Shown here: positions 20,601 to 29,257 of the stretch, one piece after another | Layout: the number at the start of each line of letters is the position of its first letter | How positions within the stretch are numbered: the stretch's first letter is position 1 | Assembly (NCBI GenBank): GCA_020186115.1 | Contig: WSYJ01000140.1 | Span: 1 to 64,000, forward strand | DNA from: Histomonas meleagridis | Lineage: Eukaryota; Parabasalia; Tritrichomonadida; Dientamoebidae | Reading direction: 5' to 3' | Length of the DNA stretch: 64,000 nt | Translations under genes and position numbers: made by a program | The notes under the pieces: model-generated | The model's input: the letters and a program-made list of their open reading frames with translations, nothing else | Told to the model about the DNA's origin: nothing | The model's database searches: none

Positions 20601-20963
20601 TTGAAACATATGGTGAAGGATAAGATACAAGCAAGAGCAACAGGAAGAACGACAATGTTAACAAGACAACCAACACAAGGAAGATCTAAAAAAGGAGGAA
20701 TGAGATTGGGCGAAATGGAAAGAGATTGTTTGATAGGTTACGGAGCGGCAAGTATAATATACGAGAGAATGCTGCTGTCGAGCGACGTGTACGAGGCGTC
20801 GGTGTGCGAGCACTGCGGACTCATTGGATACGACGGATTCTGCCAGGAATGCAAAACGAAGAAATACATGAAAACAGTCAGAATGCCGTACGCTTGCAAG
20901 CTGCTGTTCCAGGAATTGATGAGTATGGGAATAGCGCCGAGAATTAAGTTATCTGATTTATAA
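17619..20963 (+). CDS. RPC2: RNA polymerase III second-largest subunit (RPC2)
   Basis: The full-length 1114-residue beta-like subunit fits Pol III rather than Pol I or II. The N-terminus has KWNLLP...SFNDFI and RIMKANRTV, as in POLR3B. The lobe has LPIMLRSNRCHL and YFIIRGTERVVLVQEQ, and the C-terminus ends LLFQELMSMGIAPRIKLSDL. The hybrid-binding GDKFSSRHGQKGTIG lies at about residues 876-890. The clamp zinc site (CEHCGLIGYDGFCQEC) lies at about 1064-1079. It forms part of the Pol III active centre that transcribes tRNA, 5S and U6-type genes. The last 200 bases are noticeably more GC-rich than the rest. No introns. Confidence 0.93.
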   Translation: MLGMDHEKPRADDVTTIPPDSKWNLLPLILKTTGLTKLQLNSFNDFIDFGLTRIMKANRTVVISETPRIVIQYKSIYVDKPYYPNTQRKLTPQACRLSALTYAANVYVDYDYITPKSVKSVSNIPIAKLPIMLRSNRCHLYNATNEEFASMDECPYDPGCYFIIRGTERVVLVQEQAPYNRILVERTGNDFQAVCNSSTDTHKTRIELLWKKGSLTLHHNMLHEDLPVFIVFRALGVVSDQEIMQIIDPTGNITDLLMNSLQESIRLEINTQDQALAFIDKRLRNQQITGIFATKEERALPNYKAREFLRTMFAAHIQSTLTEFHKKAIFFGLMVRWLLLATKDKTICDSRDFFGNKRLELAGELVDLLFEDLFKVFNLNIQKSMKKYMSRSKAPDITTVNTFMRQKLITDGLNAAISSGNWNITRFKMMRAGVSQPLARLSYLNFMSMITRISSHFEKTQKVSGARSLYPSQFGFICPSDTPEGAQCGLVKNFSLTAHVTVFSDPMSVKRTLFNIGVEDINLFTGEEISSNYIVLLNGEPIGITSEPETICKRFRNARRHHWFDRFTAIWISPPKKAIFISTEAGRVCRPLIIVENRKSKLTKEMINLIHDNKLSFETLLDKGIIEYIDVNEQHDTLIAFEEQQLETDDFTHMEIDNAQILGICAGVIPCPHHNQSPRNTYQCAMGKQAVGPSALNIFNRTDKSSYFLCYPQQPMVQTRTIRLSKYNEMPCGQSAMVAIMSYSGHDIEDALVMNKASLDRGFGRRYYLSKIDIILKHYDDDRYDRIATLQEDPSIDRKKPDLCLLDDDGLVKAGVEIEEGQVYANKYVPSTVKYKESRQRYNQPYPVMIHNVIQASTEYGPIYTIKTRDFRRPEYGDKFSSRHGQKGTIGLIVEQEDMPYTETGIYPDIIMNPHGFPSRMTVGKMIELISGKVGLFKGKFGNGTAFSSDRVQDIFDDLAEAGYSYSGKELLMSGITGEPIEAYIFFGPVFYQSLKHMVKDKIQARATGRTTMLTRQPTQGRSKKGGMRLGEMERDCLIGYGAASIIYERMLLSSDVYEASVCEHCGLIGYDGFCQECKTKKYMKTVRMPYACKLLFQELMSMGIAPRIKLSDL

Positions 20964-21613
20964 AGAAAATTTATTACATTATTTAGAAGTTTAAAGAAGC
21001 AGAGAAACTTTAATATAAATACGGAGAAATGTATGAGAAATATATAATGATCCTGCACAAGAAGATATTAATTTTTACATTTGCACTAAAATGATAATTA
21101 TCTTAAATGATAGACTGTTCAAAAAAGTGAGTGAAACACAATGATATTAATTAACATTTATTAATGATGTTATTTTGATATATCTGTCGCAAATATTCCT
21201 CTTTACAAGACATTCTTATCACGGTAGACAGTCTATCGTGAGATATACAGTTTTTCATGGATTCTTAATAAATTATATTTAATGAATAATAACTTGGTAT
21301 TCAATAAAATTTAAAAGAATATTATAAACAGCAAAGTATTAATGATTTTATTTATATATTTAATATTTTTAATTAGATAATTTCTCATATTAAATATTAC
21401 CCATAAATGAAGAAAATATATGTTTTTAAATTTAAGTAAAAGAATGAAAATTTTTATCTATCAAAAAATAATTTGTTATCCTCTTTGGTCGTTTTATATT
21501 TTAATTTACATTTATCATTAATAAAAATATAATTTTAACCTTAAAAACGCATAATTCGATGTTTCAGCGTATAAATATTTTTTATTTATAACCATCACTA
21601 AAAATACAACAAC
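20964..21613. other. Convergent intergenic region with short inverted repeat
   Basis: AT-rich, no gene seen. GATAGACTGT at 21109-21118 is inverted as ACAGTCTATC at 21228-21237, and the left end continues TTCAAAAA, like the mariner end at 60019. It may be a small mariner-type relic. Confidence 0.4.
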
Positions 21614-22924
21614 TCAGAACAAGCTCTTGAGTGTCTCCAGGAACTTACCGCCGACTGGCTCCACTCCGTACGGTGTTTCCATCAACTTCTTCCTCGGCGC
21701 CAGCGAGTTCCTTACGAAGTTTGTGTATTCGGGCGTTTCGTTGAGTATTTCCTTAATTTCCTTTGAGCTTTTTGCCTTTTCGATGAAAGTGTCGATGACT
21801 CTAAAGCAAAAGCAGCTGAAAATTCGATTTGTTCGATCGTTTGCGTAATCGATCATTAGCTGAAGAAGGTTTAATGTGATTTGCACCGAAAATTCGTTAT
21901 CTTCGAGGCCCGTTTTAATGAAGTCGATTATTGAGTCATGAAGTAATGTTGAATCGCGGAACTTCAAGAAAATGCTTATAATGATTTGTAAAATTGATTT
22001 TTGTTTGATGGTTTCAAGCGTTTGTGGATATAAACGCATCATCTTACTAATAAACTCAATAATACTAACATGATATTCACATAAATGTTCAAAGGGTTCA
22101 ATGATAATGTTAATGGCTTTCTCATATAGATGTTGATACATGAATTGTGAAGTGACAGAGGAAGTGAGCGCGTTAACGGTCTTCCACTTAGAGTTAAGAA
22201 GAAGAGTAGGCGAAAAAGTTGGCTCTTTAGCAAGAACAAGGACAAAAGACTCGGTCTCGAAGGAGCTACGAAGGGTGGAGTTTTCGGAACATGTGGAAGA
22301 AAGTTTGTAAAGACAAAAAAGATTTACAAATTTCTTATCTTTAAGAAAATTGGGATCGGTTGGTACATATGAATAATCAGCAGAGTTAAACTCACGAAGA
22401 ATATACTCAGAAAGACCAATTTGATCAAGCCAAACATGGGCATTTGTAAAACGTGGTTCAGCAGAACATATGGTTTGAAATAAATTAAAAACTGCAGAGT
22501 TGTCGCAATGCTGAAGAAGCCGATAAATAAAACCGAAGTTCTCAAATGCTACTTCAGGAAACGCAATAAAACATGATAAAGTGATCGATGCAATACGACC
22601 AATTACAACATCTGAAGTTGTGGCATTAGATAGCAAGCTAGAAACCAAGTCACGGTAATAATAGTTGTCAAACATTGCACCAAGAATATCTGGATTATTT
22701 GATAATAAAATTGAATAAGAAATAATAGAAACCTTGCTTTCTTCTTCGGAGAGAGCAAGTTTTAAAAGAGTTTTGGAATTTTTTTGAAGATATTTGATTA
22801 ATGGAGGATATTTTGTTAAAACAGCTTTAGGAATGTAATCAATTGAAAGGACGTCGTCAAGCCGCGTTGATGGGTTTTGAACTATGCTTTGAATTTCGTT
22901 GATGACTGAGTTCTGATAGAGCAT
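21614..22924 (-). CDS. Armadillo-like protein, weak similarity to SAPS/PP6 regulatory subunits
   Basis: The first ATG in this frame is at 22924, giving 436 residues; a longer frame to 22966 would need a TTG start. The protein is all helical with a solenoid look. The N-terminal part (YIPKAVLTKYPPLIKYLQKN, then LLKLAL) and the LLQHCDNSAVFNLFQTIC stretch near residues 140-160 recall the SAPS domain of protein phosphatase 6 regulatory subunits. The similarity is faint and the assignment tentative. ACCGTC and CGTTTGACG lie within 45 bases before the ATG. No catalytic motif is present. An alternative is a general HEAT/ARM scaffold. Confidence 0.65.
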   Translation of the reverse strand: MLYQNSVINEIQSIVQNPSTRLDDVLSIDYIPKAVLTKYPPLIKYLQKNSKTLLKLALSEEESKVSIISYSILLSNNPDILGAMFDNYYYRDLVSSLLSNATTSDVVIGRIASITLSCFIAFPEVAFENFGFIYRLLQHCDNSAVFNLFQTICSAEPRFTNAHVWLDQIGLSEYILREFNSADYSYVPTDPNFLKDKKFVNLFCLYKLSSTCSENSTLRSSFETESFVLVLAKEPTFSPTLLLNSKWKTVNALTSSVTSQFMYQHLYEKAINIIIEPFEHLCEYHVSIIEFISKMMRLYPQTLETIKQKSILQIIISIFLKFRDSTLLHDSIIDFIKTGLEDNEFSVQITLNLLQLMIDYANDRTNRIFSCFCFRVIDTFIEKAKSSKEIKEILNETPEYTNFVRNSLAPRKKLMETPYGVEPVGGKFLETLKSLF

Positions 22925-23807
22925 TAAATGCTTGACGTCAAACGACGGTTTTTGAGGTGGGTGCAAAGAATATAACCGTCAAGAATCCCACTTTTGATAA
23001 AACTTTGAATGTGTATCAACACTTTCAGGCAGAAAATAGATATTTCACAAATGGCACAGATATCAGCTAATGTAGAATAAGAAAAATGCCTTCATGGCTT
23101 TGTGCCAACTCAAAACACCATTGGCAAGTTAAATAATATAAATATAGAGTAGTTAATACAGTTCACACTAAGTTCTTTTAATTATACTTCATTATAATAT
23201 ATATTATGACTTAAATAAATATTTTTAAAATATTAATTATTTAGTTAAAAAATGCGTTTCTTCTTGTAATTATGAAATATATTTATTTAAAGAAAATGAT
23301 GAAATAATTATAAATGAAAATCTTTATGAGTTAATAGGAGCATTAATTTATTTTTCATCAAATGTTTAAAGAAAGCATTTGTTATTTCATTTTAAATTGA
23401 TGTATATGCTTACAGTTAGTATAAAAAGCGGTGATGATATAAAACATGTTTCCTACATCTGTAATATATTTATAATTTTCCGAAGTTTGTTAGAACTGTT
23501 GTTTATAATAATAATTTTATGTTTCTACCATTGCTTATATAGATATCACATATATTTTTGTGATGAAATATTTAAATTGACTTTCTTTACTATTGATACT
23601 ATTGTTCATTTAAAACTTTTTTCTTTTTTCTTGTTACATATTATCAACTATGATATTAACGCCAAATGAAAACATACAAAAAATGGTTATTCATTTCCAA
23701 TTACTCAATCGCTTTGGCGTTCTGCTCTTTTAATGTGCCAAACACATTTTGCATTAATCCAAAAATTGATGAATTAAATAAACAAAGAAATTGGACAAAA
23801 ATGTTTA
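22925..23807. other. AT-rich intergenic region, possible ankyrin relic
   Basis: No credible gene. A hydrophobic frame at 23379-23669 ends in YDINAK, which resembles the end of an ankyrin unit, so part of it may be a decayed ankyrin fragment. A 63-codon frame at 23666-23857 overlaps the GTPase 3' end antisense and is doubtful. Confidence 0.4.
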
Positions 23808-24416
23808 CTAGCAACACTTTTTACCACCGGCCCCTTGGTTATTATTTTTATCATTGATATCAATAGTGTTTTTTTTCTCAGTTACTGTCGAGTTGATTTC
23901 GTTATAATATTTTGCGGCTTCTTGAAAAAGTTCTTTAACACCAAAACCAGAACATGCTGAAGTTAAAAGATGTATACAAGCACCATATCGTTGGAGATAT
24001 TCGTTTCCTTTTTCAACGCATTCGGTTTGTTGTTCTTGTGTAAGTAAATCTGATTTTGTTGTAACCAAAAAAATCTTACATTCAGGAACACTGTTTCTTA
24101 CTCTATTGACCCACTCTTCAATTGTGTTGTCCCGCTCGTGATCATAACATACAAAAGCAACGTTTGAATCACGATAAAACATTTGAGAAATAGATTGGAA
24201 CTTTTCTTGCCCTGCTGTATCCCATATTTGAAGGTTGACCTTAGCACCATCATCTAATGTGATTGTTGCAGTACATGAAGCTGGAGCAACTGTTGATAAT
24301 TCTTGGTTTTCAAACGGGTTATCAAAAAATGCACTAATAAGTGACGTTTTTCCGACGCCAGAGGAACCAACTAAAATGACTTTTAAAGAAGCCTTTCCTT
24401 CGTCTTTGTATGCCAT
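23808..24416 (-). CDS. Rab-like small GTPase with divergent G4 motif
   Basis: This 202-residue Ras-superfamily GTPase has the P-loop GSSGVGKTS (residues 17-25), an effector Thr near 42, the G3 box WDTAGQE (65-71) and a TSA in the G5 position (152-154). It ends in GGKKCC, a double-cysteine geranylgeranylation tail as in Rabs, so it should cycle on and off endomembranes. The G4 box, normally NKxD, reads TKSD (120-123). Asp is kept, so guanine specificity may survive, but Asn is lost. It is closest in overall look to Rab5/Rab21-type endosomal Rabs, without a firm subfamily. TTTAACCGC lies about 20 bases upstream of the ATG. Confidence 0.88.
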   Translation of the reverse strand: MAYKDEGKASLKVILVGSSGVGKTSLISAFFDNPFENQELSTVAPASCTATITLDDGAKVNLQIWDTAGQEKFQSISQMFYRDSNVAFVCYDHERDNTIEEWVNRVRNSVPECKIFLVTTKSDLLTQEQQTECVEKGNEYLQRYGACIHLLTSACSGFGVKELFQEAAKYYNEINSTVTEKKNTIDINDKNNNQGAGGKKCC

Positions 24417-24872
24417 TTTAGCTCAAACTGTCTTTAACCGCAATTTCAACACAAAAAAAAAATACAGGCGAATTCAAAAATATTTCCTCAAAAATGAGTG
24501 AAATGACCCCTCCTCTTTAATGTGAGCCTATGCTTCCTAGCTACTACTTTTAAGATTGCAAAAATGTAATATTTAACAGAAAATGAATATAAAAAATTTC
24601 AAATATAATAAGTAAATCGCAATGACTTTGCTTCGAAAATATGATCACTAATATCTTCGCATTAAAAAGTATACGTTGGAACTAAATCAAAAACATTATG
24701 ATAAGATTTTAATTCATTGATCTTCTAAATAATTAATACAGGTCTTATATCATGGGACACACCTTTGCAAGTGGCAAATGTTGTTCGTAAAACTCATTTT
24801 TTTTCTTTTTTTTTTTTTTATTTATCTTATTATAAACAATAAAATCGAAGATTTTTTAAACGTACAAAATTA
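24417..24872. promoter_or_regulatory. Divergent intergenic region, GTPase (-) and Sfi1-like (+)
   Basis: AT-rich, no gene seen. A Myb-like TTTAACCGC serves the GTPase side. AAACGTACAAAA lies about 15 bases before the Sfi1-like ATG; the same 12-mer precedes the coiled-coil gene at 42131. Confidence 0.5.
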
Positions 24873-26465
24873 ATGGAAAATGGCGAATCCGTAGATATTA
24901 ATGACTGGGAATCATTTTGTTCCGATTTATTACAAAAGGAGAATGATTGCTTACCTATTTTAATTAATTTTGGCGGATTTTCATATTATCAATGCGGAAA
25001 TAAATTTGTTGATCATAATTCAATTTTATATCAAACTTTTAATTCATGGAACCAAATTGCTGTTTCAAGGGCAAAAAGAAAAGCAGAAGATTTAAATAAT
25101 TTAATAATATATGATTTTATAATTTTAAAAATCACAATAAAAAAATGGAAAAATAGATATAACTCGAAAATAAATTCGATAGTTAAGTACAATTTTAACA
25201 TCTGGAAGAATTTTACAAAAATTCGTAGATCACAAAAAGAAAAATTTCAACTCAAACTTATTAAAGCTATTAACTATTGGAGATGTACATCCCTTCAAAG
25301 CAGTCTTAAACGTAAAATCGACAAACACATTTGTGAAATTGCATTCAATCAATGGATCCATCAAATGAACAATCAAAAACTTTTTTTTCGCGCTTCCCAA
25401 AAATCCAAACGTATTTGTAAGCGCCATTTTTTTCATTTATGGAAACAAAAACTTCGTAATCGCATTCTAAATAAATCTCGTCTAAAAGTTATTCAATCGC
25501 ATAATTTGATTTCATTAACATCTTCATTTGAACAATGGAAAATACTTTTTATTCATCGAACAAGAAAAATTCCAAAGAACACACGAATGCTTAATCGATA
25601 CTTTGTTCAATGGAAAGAACAATTCGATAAAGAACGAATTTTAACTATATCAGCATCGACAATAATGAAAAACCAAAACTTTCGAATTCTAATGAAAACA
25701 TTTAACAAAATGAAACGAAAATATAAAATCATTTTGCGGAAAAGAGAACAAAAGTTAATTCATCGCTGGGAATTCATTGTCAAAATGAAAATGAAATATG
25801 ATGAACTAATACACAAACGCGAAATAATACTACAAAAACAATTTTTTGTTATTTTTAAAGAGTTTATTCTAATCAAAGAAATGGAAACTAAAAAAACATA
25901 TTTTAATATTTGGAGACTTTATGTCCAAAGAAGTCGACAAAAAAGCGAATGTATAATGATATGTTCATCACTTAAACTTTCTCGTTGTTTTTCGAAATGG
26001 AAAATCGAATGGGAAAATTATGTTGAGCGAAATGAAATTAATTATATAAAATCTAAAGTTGTGAATAAGTGTTTAAAGCGTTGGACATTCAAAACATGGC
26101 ATAAAAGAACAATTATTTGTATCAGAAGAAATAATATGAAAGCGATAATATTTCGAAGACATAAAATTCAACAAAATGTTTTTAATGAATGGAGAAATTA
26201 TATTCAAATGAATAACATAAAAGCAAATGAATATTATCGAAAAATAACTTTGAAGAGATATTTTTGTGCTTTTTATAATGCTACTTATGTGGTGCCAAAG
26301 CAAAAAGAGGCAATAGCGGAAAAGTTCCATGATACTGTGCTGATGCAAAGATATTTTAATAGATTAAAAAAGGCAACTGTGCATCAGTGTGATCAGAATT
26401 ACCAAGACATAATATTCTTACTTAATAACTCGTTTGATCTCCAAAAAATCAAAAGAGTTAATTAA
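24873..26465 (+). CDS. Sfi1-like centrin-binding repeat protein
   Basis: The 530-residue product is built of about 15 tandem helical repeats of 25-35 residues, each marked by an aromatic-x2-Trp core: FNSWNQ, FNIWKNF, INYWRC, FNQWIH, FHLWKQ, FEQWKI, FVQWKE, IHRWEF, FNIWRL, FSKWKI, FNEWRN. This A-x7-L-x2-F-x2-W type repeat is the centrin-binding unit of Sfi1, which forms a long helix coated with centrin at centrosomes and basal bodies. Trichomonads have elaborate basal bodies and an atractophore spindle pole, so the role fits. Its composition is extremely Lys/Arg-rich. There is no other domain; the N-terminal 40 residues are acidic and unrelated to the repeats. Confidence 0.8.
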   Translation: MENGESVDINDWESFCSDLLQKENDCLPILINFGGFSYYQCGNKFVDHNSILYQTFNSWNQIAVSRAKRKAEDLNNLIIYDFIILKITIKKWKNRYNSKINSIVKYNFNIWKNFTKIRRSQKEKFQLKLIKAINYWRCTSLQSSLKRKIDKHICEIAFNQWIHQMNNQKLFFRASQKSKRICKRHFFHLWKQKLRNRILNKSRLKVIQSHNLISLTSSFEQWKILFIHRTRKIPKNTRMLNRYFVQWKEQFDKERILTISASTIMKNQNFRILMKTFNKMKRKYKIILRKREQKLIHRWEFIVKMKMKYDELIHKREIILQKQFFVIFKEFILIKEMETKKTYFNIWRLYVQRSRQKSECIMICSSLKLSRCFSKWKIEWENYVERNEINYIKSKVVNKCLKRWTFKTWHKRTIICIRRNNMKAIIFRRHKIQQNVFNEWRNYIQMNNIKANEYYRKITLKRYFCAFYNATYVVPKQKEAIAEKFHDTVLMQRYFNRLKKATVHQCDQNYQDIIFLLNNSFDLQKIKRVN

Positions 26466-26856
26466 GAACTTTTTGTAATGTATGAATAAAATTATAACAA
26501 AATAATTATTTTTTTTAGATTGTTTGAATAGTTTTATTAGGAATGATATGAAACCTATAAGCGAACAGATAATATAAAACATAATCTTTGTATTTTATCT
26601 GATTTTCGATAAGCAATTTGAAACATTCCATTCAAAAGAATTTATAATAAAATTTCACATGGATTATTTATGCTTTATAAAACTCTTTTTGTGCTTTGAA
26701 GCAACCAAGAATAACTCATGCCGTCAATTCACCTTTATTAAAAATATTATCCTGAAAACAGTCATTTTGAGGGAGTTATGGATGGGTTACAACTTCAAAT
26801 CTCCAAAAAGCGATTATTAATAATCATTTGAAACGTAAACAGCACAAATTATTGAC
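26466..26856. other. Intergenic region before the MITE, no gene seen
   Basis: AT-rich DNA without recognised genes or repeats between the Sfi1-like gene and the inverted-repeat element. Confidence 0.5.
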
Positions 26857-27209
26857 TATAGACTGCAATGAAAAACCTGTAGACCAACACCTTATTATAT
26901 CCTATGCCTACACTGTAGCATTATCCACAGAGAACATATTTAGCAATATATACCCAACAAATTTTTTTTGTCTTAATTTTGTGATTCCTTTTTTTCACTC
27001 ACTTCACTATGGAGAACGTTAGCACAAAAATACAATTTTTTGAATGGTATTTCTGTTAAAAACGATCAAATGTAGTTCCCGTTTTAATTAATTCATGTTT
27101 TTGTGAATGAACATATGTTAAAATTTCTATTTGCGAACAAACTCTATAAAAATTTATGATTTATTTACAATTTTGTTGTTGGTCTACAGCTTTTTCACGG
27201 CAGTCTATA
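26857..27209. mobile_element. Non-autonomous Tc1/mariner-type MITE with 33-bp terminal inverted repeats
   Basis: The left end 26857-26889 and the reverse complement of the right end 27177-27209 match at 30 of 33 positions, both beginning TATAGACTGC. If the first TA is the target duplication, the element runs 26859-27207 with ends TAGACTG...CAGTCTA, flanked by TA. There is no transposase frame inside, only AT-rich filler, so it would need a transposase in trans. Size and TA flanks fit a MITE. Confidence 0.75.
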
Positions 27210-27237
27210 TACATTTCTTTTTGTATTTTGTTAATGC

Positions 27238-27560
27238 TTAATTCGGCATTAAGTTATCTTCAAGCATATCACTAGTTACTTGTGGATAGTACTGTGATCC
27301 TTAGTATGCTTGTTCTTCATTAAAATAAGGATTATTATAATTGTTCATTGGATCTGTTGGAATAGTTATAACAGAAGCACCATTTGACATCCGTTTATTA
27401 GCTCTTTCATTGGATTCTTCTGATGGATCAGGACAGCAGCAACATCCATATTCTTCACTCGTACATCGAAAGTATGGCGTCTGGCAGCAACAGGATGGCT
27501 TTCCACAAAAAAGGCAGTTGACTGAAAAATAACAGCAAGATTTTGGATTGCAAAATAATA
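27238..27560 (-). pseudogene. 3' fragment of a cysteine-rich protein gene
   Basis: Read on the minus strand there is an open frame with no ATG at its beginning. It encodes a very Cys-rich segment (CNPKSCCYF, CLFCGKPSCCC, YGCCCCPDP; about 13 Cys in under 50 residues), then a Ser/Asn/Pro-rich tail ending DMLEDNLMPN and a TAA at 27238-27240. One in-frame TAA at 27301-27303 interrupts the tail; a CAA-to-TAA change would explain it. Its 5' end is cut where ankyrin-type sequence begins, near 27550. The layout suggests the cytoplasmic tail of a membrane protein, but the family is unknown. Confidence 0.5.
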
Positions 27561-28000
27561 TTTGGAAATTATTTAATACAGCACTTATGATTGCATCTTT
27601 AAAAGGTTATACAGAAATTGTTAAATTACTTCTTGAACATAAAGGAATAGATATTAATGCCAAAAACATTTATTTGTTTTATTTAAAGTTTATTATAATA
27701 ATTTGGCATTTCAAAATAATATTTGGAAATTATTTAAATTATTTTGGACAGCACTTATGTACGCATCTAAACACGGTCATATAGAAATAGTTAAATTACT
27801 TCGTGAACAAGAAGGAATTGATGTTAATACCTAAAATATTTATTTGTTTTATTTTTGATTTATTTTAATATTTCTAAATAATATTTGGAAATTCTTCAAA
27901 TTATTTAGAACGGTACATATTTTAGCATCTGAAAGAGTTCATACAAAAATAGCTAAGCTACTTCTTGAGCAAAAAGGAATTGATATCATTATCAAAAATT
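27550..28000 (+). pseudogene. Ankyrin-repeat fragment with spacers
   Basis: Three 30-codon ankyrin units lie at 27578-27667, 27748-27837 and 27910-27999, of the type TALMIASLKGYTEIVKLLLE. They are separated by spacers of exactly 80 and then 72 nt that closely resemble those of the 47-49 kb array. The second unit contains a TAA. There is no start codon or N-terminal domain, so this is a stray piece of an ankyrin gene placed between a Cys-rich gene remnant and CK2 alpha. Confidence 0.8.
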
Positions 28001-28234
28001 TTTATTTGTTTTATTATAAAAATCTAAACTATCACTAATTAAAATATCAATTAAGAAGTACCAACAAATTTGTGTTTCATTAATAAATTAATAAAAATGA
28101 ATTTTGAGAGAAATAAAATTTTCTGTCCAAAAATTAAAAAAAATTCTTCGATACAAACAGCTAAGAATAACTAATTAAAAATCGAAAACAAGAAAAAAAA
28201 AATCAAAAGCTTTATTATGTTAAGAAACAACTTC

Positions 28235-29257
28235 TTATAAAGCGACCTCATTTCTCACCTCATCGAAATAAGGATGATTTAGTGCCTCGTCTGCCGTGAT
28301 TCTCTCTTCGTGATCGAATCTCAAACACTTTGCGATCAAATCCAGCGCCTCGTTCGACGCCAAATGTTCGCAATTTTTTGGGATGAAAGATGACCATTTT
28401 TTGCCCCTTGTTTGCGGTATTTCCATGTCTGGCGGAAGTTCTATTCCATATTTATTAATATATTTATTAAATGAGTCGACTCCTAAAACTGATACAATTT
28501 TCGTAACCATATCAAAGTCATCTGATCCTTTAAAAAATGGCATCTTTTTAAAGACAATGCTGGCCATAGTGACTCCAAAACTCCAAATATCAATCGAATA
28601 ATCATAATATTGATAATCGACCAAAAGTTCAATCGACTTAAAATGACGAGATGCAACATGAATGTTATATTTTGACCCGGGATGATAAAATTCGGCAAGC
28701 CCCCAATCAATAAGACGAAGTTTTTTATTTTGTCGATCATACATTACGTTTTGGGGTTTGACATCTCGATGCATAATACCATGGGAATGAGCATATTGAA
28801 GTGCTTTCATGATGTTAAAGAGATAGAATTTCACTTCATGGTCTGTAAATGACTGGAGAAGTTCATTAAGTTCAACATTATCAACATACTCAAAAATAAA
28901 TGTAAATTGTCTGGTCGAAGGGTTTTGAACAATATCAAAGAGACGAACAATATTTGGGCCACCATTGATATTAAGTAAAATTTTGGCTTCACGATTGTAT
29001 TTTTGGGAACGAACTGGTTTCATTACTTTCATGGCTACCATATCATCTCCTTTATAGCCAATAAAAACATCGCTGTATTTACCACTGCCTATCCATTCTG
29101 AAATTTCATACTCATCTGGTGATGAAACAGGAATTTCCCAATGTTCGGAGTCCCACCATTCTGGGCCGAGCTTTTGGTTGACATCGCTGTAGACTTTACT
29201 AACAGTTTCTATTTTGTATTGAGGGTTTGGTCTCTGGATCGCTCGTCCTTTCGACAT
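28235..29257 (-). CDS. CK2A: Casein kinase II catalytic subunit alpha
   Basis: The first ATG is at 29257 (340 residues); a longer frame to 29305 has no ATG. It is a CMGC kinase with CK2 hallmarks: glycine loop GSGKYS (57-62), basic KVMKPVRSQKYNRE after the catalytic Lys77, HRDVKPQN (163-170), DWG in place of DFG (184-186), and ASRHFKSIELLVDYQYYDYS in the activation/P+1 region. The length matches the CK2 alpha core. CK2 is a constitutively active, acidophilic Ser/Thr kinase; the TELO2-like linker in this window has typical CK2 sites. AAACGGCCGCC abuts the ATG, and the same element is inverted before the pseudouridine synthase gene. Confidence 0.93.
   Translation of the reverse strand: MSKGRAIQRPNPQYKIETVSKVYSDVNQKLGPEWWDSEHWEIPVSSPDEYEISEWIGSGKYSDVFIGYKGDDMVAMKVMKPVRSQKYNREAKILLNINGGPNIVRLFDIVQNPSTRQFTFIFEYVDNVELNELLQSFTDHEVKFYLFNIMKALQYAHSHGIMHRDVKPQNVMYDRQNKKLRLIDWGLAEFYHPGSKYNIHVASRHFKSIELLVDYQYYDYSIDIWSFGVTMASIVFKKMPFFKGSDDFDMVTKIVSVLGVDSFNKYINKYGIELPPDMEIPQTRGKKWSSFIPKNCEHLASNEALDLIAKCLRFDHEERITADEALNHPYFDEVRNEVAL

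Noticed and set aside
22925-22966. Upstream TTG start for the armadillo-like protein
   Set aside because: An ATG at 22924 with promoter motifs just upstream is more likely in this genome.
23379-23857. Two small hydrophobic or Asn-rich frames
   Set aside because: Composition follows AT-rich DNA, one overlaps the GTPase 3' end antisense, and no domain is seen.
26828-27022. 64-codon frame
   Set aside because: It lies mostly inside the MITE and begins with TTG.
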